NCBI GenBank assembly: GCA_002840835.1
Contig: PHCQ01000008.1
Span: 1-64,000 of the forward strand
Source: Betaproteobacteria bacterium HGW-Betaproteobacteria-16
GTDB lineage: Bacteria > Pseudomonadota > Gammaproteobacteria > Burkholderiales > Burkholderiaceae_C
DNA: 64,000 bases
Direction: 5' to 3'
A program made the translations under genes and the position numbers. Position 1 is the first letter of the stretch; each line of letters starts with the position of its first letter. Below the pieces are notes generated by a model. The model saw only the letters and a program-made list of their open reading frames with translations, was not told the DNA's origin and did not search any database. Positions 16,240-22,760 of the stretch are shown here, one piece after another.

Positions 16240-16869
16240 ATGCCTGATGCATATCCGTACACGATCGCAAACAAGCAGATCGAACCGATGTTGACTCGCA
16301 TACGGACAGCCGCTCGTCCAGAGCGCATGAACCGGGAACTGTTGAACACCTGGGGATTCACAGCTTCAAATGATCGAGCAATCGTTTCGGTCCTTAAAGG
16401 CCTTGGCTTCGTTGCTGATGGCGGGTCACCGACCGATCTCTACGACCGGTTACGAGACCCGAGCGACTGGAAGTATGTACTTGGCGAACGAATCCGCATT
16501 CTGTATTCGGACCTGTATTCAATCGATCCGAATATTCACGCACAGCCTGATACCGAGGTGCGGAGCGCCATTCTTCGCCTCACAGGCAAGGATGAAGAGA
16601 CGTCGCGCCGCTACTATCTAACCTTCAAGACCCTCGCAGGACTTGCCAACTTTGGTAGCAAAGCAGGCGATAAAAGGTCAGAAGGCGCCCCACCGACCAC
16701 CGCTGCCGCGCCGCCGCAAGCTGCTCCGCCCCCAGCGCTGCATGCTGAGGAACCGAAACGACGGAAGAGTGAGTACCACTACAACATCCAAATTCACCTG
16801 CCCGTCACTTCCGACATAAGTGTCTATAACGCGATATTCAAGAGCCTCAAAGACAACCTGGACCTTTGA
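16240..16869 (+). CDS. DUF5343 family protein
   Basis: This 209-residue soluble protein matches the DUF5343 pattern: an N-terminal YTIANKQIEPMLTRIRTA segment, then a winged-helix-like half with FTASNDRAIVSVLKGLGFV. A Pro/Ala-rich linker (residues ~150-170) and a C-terminal strand YHYNIQIHLPV follow. The molecular role of DUF5343 is not known to me; its members are often found in mobile or defence-like contexts. The gene ends two bases before the HEPN-type gene starts. GC content and codon choice are lower than in the flanking genes. Confidence 0.75.
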   Translation: MPDAYPYTIANKQIEPMLTRIRTAARPERMNRELLNTWGFTASNDRAIVSVLKGLGFVADGGSPTDLYDRLRDPSDWKYVLGERIRILYSDLYSIDPNIHAQPDTEVRSAILRLTGKDEETSRRYYLTFKTLAGLANFGSKAGDKRSEGAPPTTAAAPPQAAPPPALHAEEPKRRKSEYHYNIQIHLPVTSDISVYNAIFKSLKDNLDL

Positions 16870-16871
16870 TC

Positions 16872-17438
16872 ATGGCGCTAAAGGATTTCGTATTCGATGC
16901 GATGCTGGCCGAGAACTCCCTCGCTCAGCTTACCTCCATCGGGATATCTGTACGGGGAAGCGTAGCAACGCCGCCAACAATTGATCTAACTGACAAGGGG
17001 TTCAGCCCGCGGCTTTTGTACGATGCTGAGCGAATGTCTTCCGTCTTCAGCGCCTACTTTTGCGTTGAGAACTCGGCGAGAGAATTGATAAGCGAGCGCC
17101 TTGCTTCCCGCCGCGGAGTCGATTGGTGGAACGTCGCGGTTCCGATGAAGATCAAGGCTGCAGTCTCGAAGCTAAAGGAGAAGGAAGAGAAGAATCGCTA
17201 TCACACCCCCAGATCGGTTGATCTGATCGGCTACACCCTATTCGGTCACTTGTCGCAGATCATCATCGCGACCTGGGACGACTTCTCCGACCTTTTTCCT
17301 GAACAAGCTTGGGTAAGCTCCAGATTCACCGACCTCGAGATGTCTCGAAACGTCATCATGCACACGGGAACGCTACCCGAGATTGAGGTAGACCGAGTTG
17401 AAAGCATCCTTAGAGACTGGGTAAGGCAAGTCGGATAA
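16872..17438 (+). CDS. Swt1-like HEPN-domain protein
   Basis: This 188-residue protein has a C-terminal HEPN motif, RNVIMH (R-N-x3-H), within LEMSRNVIMHTGTLPEIE, as in Swt1-type HEPN ribonucleases. The N-terminal ~60 residues are a separate strand-rich segment. HEPN proteins of this type act as RNases in toxin-antitoxin, abortive infection or RNA surveillance. The ATG at 16872 is preferred over the overlapping TTG at 16866. It is tightly linked to the DUF5343 gene. The pair looks like an imported two-gene module, but I cannot say which gene restrains the other. Confidence 0.7.
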   Translation: MALKDFVFDAMLAENSLAQLTSIGISVRGSVATPPTIDLTDKGFSPRLLYDAERMSSVFSAYFCVENSARELISERLASRRGVDWWNVAVPMKIKAAVSKLKEKEEKNRYHTPRSVDLIGYTLFGHLSQIIIATWDDFSDLFPEQAWVSSRFTDLEMSRNVIMHTGTLPEIEVDRVESILRDWVRQVG

Positions 17439-17561
17439 CCTCAACGTCCTTGACCTCGCAACGTCGGAAAGCGACGCCTAACCCCTCGTATATGGACTCC
17501 GCCTCAACGCCAAAAGCCTGACCGATTGAGGACCAGTGGGTGGAGCACCTGCAGTCGTATA

Positions 17562-17643
17562 TCCGACATCTGTTGTCGGATCGTGAGTGTCCCGTGCCGA
17601 CATGGAATCCGAATCACCGCTGCGCCGCTTGCTCAAGCGGCGC
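17562..17643. terminator. Two hairpins between convergent genes
   Basis: tccgaca-n5-tgtcgga (17562-17580) and gcgccgctt-gctc-aagcggcgc (17622-17643) are perfect stems of 7 and 9 bp. They lie between the rightward HEPN gene and the leftward gene at 17667. No T-run follows on either strand, so they are weak or factor-dependent terminator candidates. Confidence 0.35.
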
Positions 17644-17666
17644 GAGAAAGAGCGCGTTCAGATTCC

Positions 17667-17885
17667 TTATTGGCAAACTACGCCATCCGCATCCAGCGCC
17701 GGCGGTCGCATCAGGTCCTCGTCAATCCCCATCACCGCACTGGCCCGCTCCACCGCCCGCCACAACAAAGGCGGCATCTTCAGGATCTCATCGGGCGATT
17801 CGGCCTGGGCAATCCAGGTGCTGATCTGCTGGTGCTCGTCGGGGCTCAGCAGGGCCAGGTGCAGCATCTCGTCAATGGTTTTCAT
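17667..17885 (-). CDS. Small conserved-looking hypothetical protein
   Basis: This 72-residue protein reads MKTIDEMLHLALLSPDEHQQ and onward, is helical and acidic, and ends in a cysteine near the C-terminus. The ATG at 17885 has AGGA about nine bases upstream (ccaggacaccc). I do not recognise the family. It lies between the HEPN module and the sigma-54 activator and reads in the same direction as the activator. Confidence 0.5.
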   Translation of the reverse strand: MKTIDEMLHLALLSPDEHQQISTWIAQAESPDEILKMPPLLWRAVERASAVMGIDEDLMRPPALDADGVVCQ

Positions 17886-18007
17886 GGGTGTCCTGGATCG
17901 TTGGGGTCTGTGTGTGCACATGCGGCCTGGCGGGCGCTGTTCAAGAGATTGGAGCAGATGCTGTCACACATCCCGTGACCCTGCGTGTTGCCTCACTCCC
18001 CGACGCT

Positions 18008-19612
18008 TCATCGCAACCCCGCCTTCCGCAGCCGGTAGCCGAACTGCCGTAGCGTGAGCCCCAGACTCTGCGCCGCGCGCGACTGGTTGCCCTGGTGGCG
18101 GGTCAGTGCTTCCTGCAGCGTTTGCGCGTCGTGCGAACGGGCGCTCTGGTAATCGCGCACCAGGCCGCCGGCAGCGGTGGGCAAGGCAGGCGGGATCGGG
18201 GCTGACGCGGGCGCCGGGGGTGCGAAATCCAGGGCGGTGGGCATGAAGCGTTCCAGCGCCGCGGCCGTCACCAGCGTGTGGTCGGCCAGCAGCACCAGGC
18301 GTTCGATCAGGTTGCCCAGCTCGCGGATGTTGCCGGGCCAGTCGTGCGCCTCCAGCCGCGCCAGCGCGTCGGGTGCCAGGTTCACATTGCGCTGATGCGC
18401 CTGGTTGGCGCGGCTCACGAAATGCAGGGCCAGGGCGCGCACGTCTTCGCGTCGCTCGCGCAGGCTGGGCAGGCGGATGGGGATCACGTTGAGGCGGTAG
18501 TACAAATCCTGCCGGAAGCCGCCGGCCTGCACCTCGCGCGCCAGATCGCGGTTGGTGGCCGCCACCAGCCGCACGTCGATGCGGATCTCGCGCGTGCCGC
18601 CCAGGCGCACCAGTGTGCCTTCCTGCAGGGTGCGCAGCAGCTTGCTCTGCATGGCCAGCGGCAGCTCGCCAATCTCGTCCAGAAAGATGGTGCCGCGGTT
18701 GGCCTGTTCGAACCAGCCCGCGCGTGCCGTGCTGGCACCGGTGAAGGCGCCGCGCTCGTAGCCGAACAGTTCGGATTCAAACAGCGTGTCCGGAATCGCC
18801 GAGCAGTTGACCTTAATGAAGGGCTGGTCGCGCCGGCCGCTCGCCAGGTGCACCGCGCGGGCAAACAGCTCCTTGCCGGTGCCCGACTCGCCCAGCAGCA
18901 GCACCGTGGCCTGCGATTGCGACACGCGCTCCAGCTCGCCCAGCGCCCGCAGCAGCGCGGGCGAGCGGCCAATGAGCCCGTAGCGCGCACTGCCCACGTC
19001 GAGCGCGCGTTCCAGTGCCTCGTTGCGCGCGGCCAGTTGGCGCCTTTCTTCGGCCACCAGTTGCTCCAGCTGCAGCAGCTGGCCGGCCAGCGTGGCCAGG
19101 ATGCGCAGCAGCGCCAGGTCGTCGTTCAGATGCCGCTGGCGGCTGCGGATGCGGTGGCAGCCCAGCACGCCCACGGTCGCGCCGTTCACCTCGATCGGCA
19201 GCGCAATGTAGGCCACGGTCTGTGGCGGCAACTGGGCGCGCGCCACGGTGCGGAACAGGAACAGCGGCTCGGCGTCCACGTCCTGCACGATGGCGGGCAG
19301 GCCGCTGGCCAGCACGCGGCCGGTGATGCCTTCGCCCCAGCGGAACACGCCACGCGTTGCCTCTTCGGCGGTGAGGCCGTAGGCGTGGCGGATGGAGGCG
19401 GTGCGCTCAGCGCCTGGCACGGCGTCGTCGGCCAGCACCATGCGCCCCCGGTTGAGGCCCAGCAATTCGCTCATCAGGTGCAGCATCTCGCGAAACACCT
19501 CGGCCGGCGCCAGGCTGCGGCCCACGAGCTTCATGACCTCGCGCATGAGCAGCAGCTCCTGGGCGTGCCAGTCGGTGGCGGGGGATAGGGCGTCGGTGAT
19601 GGGCTGGGACAT
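18008..19612 (-). CDS. Sigma-54-dependent transcriptional activator, GAF-AAA-Fis (NifA-like layout)
   Basis: This 534-residue enhancer-binding protein has a GAF sensor domain (residues ~25-190), a linker helix, an AAA domain (~210-445) with Walker [10 protein letters not shown], the sigma-54 contact motif GAFTGA ([10 protein letters not shown]) and Walker [12 protein letters not shown], and a C-terminal Fis-type HTH ([20 protein letters not shown]). The layout is that of NifA, but nothing here suggests nitrogen fixation. The nearest sigma-54 promoter is at 15739, in front of the leftward sulfur operon, so that operon is the likely target. A sigma-54-like sequence also lies before this gene. 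Confidence 0.92.
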   Translation of the reverse strand: MSQPITDALSPATDWHAQELLLMREVMKLVGRSLAPAEVFREMLHLMSELLGLNRGRMVLADDAVPGAERTASIRHAYGLTAEEATRGVFRWGEGITGRVLASGLPAIVQDVDAEPLFLFRTVARAQLPPQTVAYIALPIEVNGATVGVLGCHRIRSRQRHLNDDLALLRILATLAGQLLQLEQLVAEERRQLAARNEALERALDVGSARYGLIGRSPALLRALGELERVSQSQATVLLLGESGTGKELFARAVHLASGRRDQPFIKVNCSAIPDTLFESELFGYERGAFTGASTARAGWFEQANRGTIFLDEIGELPLAMQSKLLRTLQEGTLVRLGGTREIRIDVRLVAATNRDLAREVQAGGFRQDLYYRLNVIPIRLPSLRERREDVRALALHFVSRANQAHQRNVNLAPDALARLEAHDWPGNIRELGNLIERLVLLADHTLVTAAALERFMPTALDFAPPAPASAPIPPALPTAAGGLVRDYQSARSHDAQTLQEALTRHQGNQSRAAQSLGLTLRQFGYRLRKAGLR

Positions 19613-19638
19613 GCGATGCAGGGGGGATGTGCAGATCA

Positions 19639-19654
19639 AGCAATTTGCACACCA
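19639..19654 (-). promoter_or_regulatory. Sigma-54-like promoter in front of the activator gene
   Basis: On the minus strand the sequence is tggtgtgcaaattgct, which fits TGGYRYRNNNNTTGCW, with the GC doublet ~28 bases from the start codon. It would give autoregulation of the activator. The match is to the relaxed consensus, so chance is possible. Confidence 0.45.
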
Positions 19655-19766
19655 GGAGGCGAAATCTCCCCCTGCATGTAACCGACAAAAGGCGGCTTCA
19701 GGCGGTTCTGCGTCATGGGGTTTTGAGTGCTATTTACTTATGATGGCTTCTTTTGAGCGAATGACT

Positions 19767-21053
19767 ATGAACGCCATGGATCTGTCTCTTGAAGATGAAG
19801 AAGACCGGTACGAACTCAGGATCACGGCCGAAGACGTGCGGGAGGCCTACCTGCTGGATGCCCGCCGCTTCATGCAGCTGGGGCTGGTGGGTGAGGTGGT
19901 GTTCTGGCTGGCCTTGATCGTTGGCGCCGCAGACGGCCCGGTGCGTCTTGTGGCCATGGGGGCGTATGCAGGCGCTGCCATCGCCATTGCCTGGGGGGTC
20001 ATCCAGGTGGGCAAGGCTTCCGGCATGCGCCCGGCCCAGCAGGGCTTGTTCCTGTTGCTGGCGCTGGCGCCCTTGGTGCGGCTGATTCCTGTGGCCGCCT
20101 TCATCGGGCGCAACCCGTCTGTGGCCAACCTGTGGCGGCCACCCGCACAGACAGAACGGAGCGCCGAAGCGGCACGGCAGCGGGCCCAGGCCAGAGAGCA
20201 GCAACGCGCCGAAAAATCGCGTCGGCGATCAAAGCCCGCCGCAGTGGAAAGGACGAAAGCGGCGGATGAAGTGGAGGTGTTTGACGGGCAGAAAGGGGTG
20301 CAGCGCGTCGATACCCAGGCCGCCGTTCGCACCACGCCGACGGCGCCGGCCAAGCCCAGCGTCGAACCCGCGGCCAGAGCCGTGCAATGGCCTGCCAACG
20401 ACGTGGTTCGTCAGCAGGCGCTGGCACGCCTGTCCACCGCACTGCCACGCATTCGCCTGATCGATACCGAAGGCCTGGCCGACGGCGCACAGATGCCTCC
20501 CGAGCTGATCATGCGCGACCTGAACATTCCCCTGGACGGTGACCTGAGCCTCCTGGACCTGCCCGTGACCCGCGCCACCAAGGGCGCGTTTGGCGTGCAG
20601 TACATGGTGGAAGACGGCAAGCGTTTCAACGCCGTCCTGGCGTCTGACCTCGAAGAAGCCGGGCTCTCGGTGGATGAGCTGCACCGCTTGGCGCTGACGA
20701 ATCTGCGCCGTCTGGTGAAGGGCGGATTGAAGCTCAAAAGGGCCAATTCGAAGGACGCCAGCTACAGAGCCATGCGCATCAAGCTCGACGGCTCCTACGA
20801 AAGCAGCGTGCTGCTGCTGGACGACGTGTGGGACAAGACGCTCAAGAAGCATGCGCCCAACGGTGTGGTGGCTGTCATGCCCTCGCGCGATGCATGCACC
20901 TTCATCGACCTTTCTGCCCTGACCAAGGGTGGGCTCGCTGATCTGCGCGAAGCCATGCTGTACGCCAAGCGCCTGAACGGTGAAGTCGTCAACGCGATCC
21001 TGCACCGCCAGGGTCGCCACTGGGGGCTGGCCGGAGAATTGGACGGGGTGTAG
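19767..21053 (+). CDS. Membrane-anchored DUF1444 (YtpQ)-like protein
   Basis: This ~428-residue protein has two or three hydrophobic spans in residues ~30-110, then a long Arg/Glu/Ala-rich linker (~125-215, charged and probably coiled or disordered). The cytoplasmic C-terminal domain (~225-428) resembles DUF1444/YtpQ: VQYMVEDGKRFNAVLASDLE, VDELHRLALTNLRR and ESSVLLLDDVWDKTLK. The function of DUF1444 proteins is not known to me. Several in-frame ATGs (19743, 19761, 19767) make the start uncertain; 19767 has gagcga at a good distance. It reads away from the activator gene. Confidence 0.65.
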   Translation: MNAMDLSLEDEEDRYELRITAEDVREAYLLDARRFMQLGLVGEVVFWLALIVGAADGPVRLVAMGAYAGAAIAIAWGVIQVGKASGMRPAQQGLFLLLALAPLVRLIPVAAFIGRNPSVANLWRPPAQTERSAEAARQRAQAREQQRAEKSRRRSKPAAVERTKAADEVEVFDGQKGVQRVDTQAAVRTTPTAPAKPSVEPAARAVQWPANDVVRQQALARLSTALPRIRLIDTEGLADGAQMPPELIMRDLNIPLDGDLSLLDLPVTRATKGAFGVQYMVEDGKRFNAVLASDLEEAGLSVDELHRLALTNLRRLVKGGLKLKRANSKDASYRAMRIKLDGSYESSVLLLDDVWDKTLKKHAPNGVVAVMPSRDACTFIDLSALTKGGLADLREAMLYAKRLNGEVVNAILHRQGRHWGLAGELDGV

Positions 21054-21195
21054 TCACACCTGTCAGCGGCGGTCCGGTGTGCGGTGTCGCTTCCATCAGC
21101 GGTTATCAAGGCGCGCTGTGGCAGGCATGCCGATGGCCAGTACCCGGCCGGTGATGCCCTCGCCTCATCGGAACGCGTCAGGCGCAGCTGCAGGC

Positions 21196-22044
21196 TCAGG
21201 GCGGGGCGAACTGAACCTGCTGATGGTTGCACGGTGCAGGCTGGGCGTGACGCAGGAAAGACCACTTGTCCCCAGCAGCGATGTGCTGGCGCAGGGCGTC
21301 GCCAGCCGCCATGTTCGGCGTGGCGATGATCCACTGGCGCGGCGACGTGGACGCTACCGCAGCGATTTCCGCCGCTGCGTTGAGGCTCACCACGGTGTCG
21401 CCAGGCGCGGTGGTCACGGCCAGCAGGTGGCGAAACATGGCCTCTGCCGCGCACGATGATGGCTGTCGATGTGCCGTCGAGTCGGGCAGGACCGGTTCCA
21501 TACGGCGACGGTGTTTGCTGTAGAGGTGAACGAGTCCGTGACGCAGTGCGGCGCTGGCCATGCGCTGGGACGGCGGGGTTTGCCAGAGGATGTCCTGCGC
21601 GCTGTTCTCCGTGCCAAACACCGTGTCCACCACAAGCCGCGCGCACGGTGCCGTTGGATGTGTAAGCTTCACGCAGATGAAGCCGGTGTCGGCGAGCAGC
21701 GCACGCATGAGCAGCAACCGCGTGGTGAGCGCAACCAGGTGCTCGGCTGCAGTCTGAAGGCTGCTGCCCACAGCCGGTTCGCCCAGGCAAGGGTCAAAAC
21801 AGATCAGCTTCACCTTTGCGTGCAGCTTGGGCAGGTGCTGGTTGCCAGACAGCAGCGCGGCCACCACGGCCAGGTCGTCACCGCAGATCAGGTGATTGTG
21901 CCCAGGGCTGACAGGGCGGGGTACATGACTGAAGCCGGATGATGTGGGCTGGGGCCAGCTGTCAAGGTCGGACAGAAAGTGGCTGGCTTGCCGGAGCCCT
22001 TGGGCAACGATGTCGGGCAGCAGCAGGATCAGTGATTTGTTCAT
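21196..22044 (-). CDS. DNA methyltransferase-like protein with degenerate catalytic motifs
   Basis: The 282-residue protein follows the beta-class (type III Mod-like) methyltransferase order: NHLICGDDLAVVAALL (as NLLIHGDN-), VKLICFDPCLGE (where DPPY is expected), ADTGFICVKL, VDTVFGTENSAQDILW, then GDTVVSLNAAAEIAAVA (where the SAM-binding DxFxGxGT is expected). Both the catalytic motif IV and the SAM motif I are changed, so methylation is unlikely. The rest of the fold seems intact with no frameshift, which argues for a retained non-catalytic role. It starts at 22044 and is divergent from an HTH regulator, with repeated operator-like sites between them. Confidence 0.6.
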   Translation of the reverse strand: MNKSLILLLPDIVAQGLRQASHFLSDLDSWPQPTSSGFSHVPRPVSPGHNHLICGDDLAVVAALLSGNQHLPKLHAKVKLICFDPCLGEPAVGSSLQTAAEHLVALTTRLLLMRALLADTGFICVKLTHPTAPCARLVVDTVFGTENSAQDILWQTPPSQRMASAALRHGLVHLYSKHRRRMEPVLPDSTAHRQPSSCAAEAMFRHLLAVTTAPGDTVVSLNAAAEIAAVASTSPRQWIIATPNMAAGDALRQHIAAGDKWSFLRHAQPAPCNHQQVQFAPP

Positions 22045-22045
22045 G

Positions 22046-22100
22046 CTTTTTGTTCCCCCTGGAGTGAACAAAAAGTTTAGCAAAATATGAACCAAAAGTT
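22046..22100. promoter_or_regulatory. Operator array between the methyltransferase-like gene and the HTH gene
   Basis: Three related sites are visible: ctttttgttc (22046-22055) and gaacaaaaag (22066-22075), forming a perfect 10-bp inverted repeat with a 10-bp spacer; and tgaaccaaaagtt (22088-22100), a direct repeat of tgaacaaaaagtt at 22065 with one mismatch and a 23-bp period. They cover the divergent promoter region and the likely target is the HTH protein encoded alongside. Confidence 0.65.
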
Positions 22101-22135
22101 GTTCAGGAGGTAACCACAAATTTACTTTCCTGTTC

Positions 22136-22537
22136 ATGAATGAAAAAGCGGAGTTTGCCCAGCGCCTGCGCGACGCCATGACCCGGGCGGGCTACGAGTT
22201 GCGCCCGGTGGTGCTGGAACGCGAATTCAACACGCGTTACTGGGGGCGTTCGGTCACGCTCCAGGGGGTGCGCCGCTGGTTACGTGGTGAGGCCATTCCG
22301 TCACAGGAAAAGCTGCAGGTGCTCGCCGACTGGCTCGGTGTGGAGCCCGAAGTGCTGCGCTTTGGCGTGGCCGTGCGCCATTCGGTGCAGGAGCGCCGCC
22401 AGCGCTGGGACGAAGGCGTGGGCTACCAGGAACGCGAGGCGTTCGAAGCCTTCCTGAAGCTGCCCGCACCGCAACGCAAGATCGTGCGCGAGGTGATTCT
22501 GGCGTTCGCCAGAACGCACCCTGCACCAGAGATCTGA
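22136..22537 (+). CDS. HTH (XRE-like) transcriptional regulator
   Basis: This 133-residue protein has an N-terminal helix-turn-helix region in which a long loop (LEREFNTRYWGRSVT) precedes the recognition segment LQGVRRWLRGEAIPSQEKLQVLADWLGV, as in lambda-repressor-like domains. A C-terminal helical region ends in QRKIVREVILAFA. It is divergent from the methyltransferase-like gene and probably binds the repeats between them. A perfect AGGAGG at 22105-22110 lies 25 bases from the start codon, too far for normal initiation, and no better start codon is present. Confidence 0.75.
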   Translation: MNEKAEFAQRLRDAMTRAGYELRPVVLEREFNTRYWGRSVTLQGVRRWLRGEAIPSQEKLQVLADWLGVEPEVLRFGVAVRHSVQERRQRWDEGVGYQEREAFEAFLKLPAPQRKIVREVILAFARTHPAPEI

Positions 22538-22603
22538 GGCAGGACCAGCAGCGCCATGCCTGCTGGCCCACAGCGGGCTCGGGCTCAACCGCTAAAATCA
22601 CCG

Positions 22604-22732
22604 GTTCTCAAGGAGCGCTGCAGCGCCGGGCCCGATGTTTCCATCGCGCGCACCCGGTGTCAGGCTTGAGGGGGAACCCCGGTTCCTGGCCCCGCACATC
22701 CACCGTGCCGGGTCACCCAACGGCGCTCACCA
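22604..22732 (+). ncRNA. S-adenosylhomocysteine (SAH) riboswitch
   Basis: The leader of metH carries the conserved SAH riboswitch pieces in order: ctcaaggagcgctgc, then tgtcaggcttgag, then caacggcgctcacc. CTCAAG pairs with CTTGAG (P1), and GAGCGC pairs with GGCGCTC to make the pseudoknot. SAH riboswitches sit upstream of metH or ahcY in beta- and gammaproteobacteria and switch expression on when SAH builds up. A variable middle part (22625-22655; 22680-22715) forms the other stems. The ribosome-binding region of metH follows within 30 bases. Confidence 0.88.
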
Positions 22733-22760
22733 GTCTTTGTCAGCCCCTCTGGTGAGCCTC

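Noticed and set aside
15988-17568. A 15-bp near-repeat (13 of 15 bases) at 15988-16002 and 17554-17568 as possible island boundaries
   Set aside because: A match this short with two mismatches is expected by chance between flanks of this length, and no gene is duplicated or interrupted there.
18278-19588. 436-codon plus-strand open frame opposite the sigma-54 activator
   Set aside because: It is a shadow frame of a gene with complete AAA and Fis motifs, with no motif of its own.
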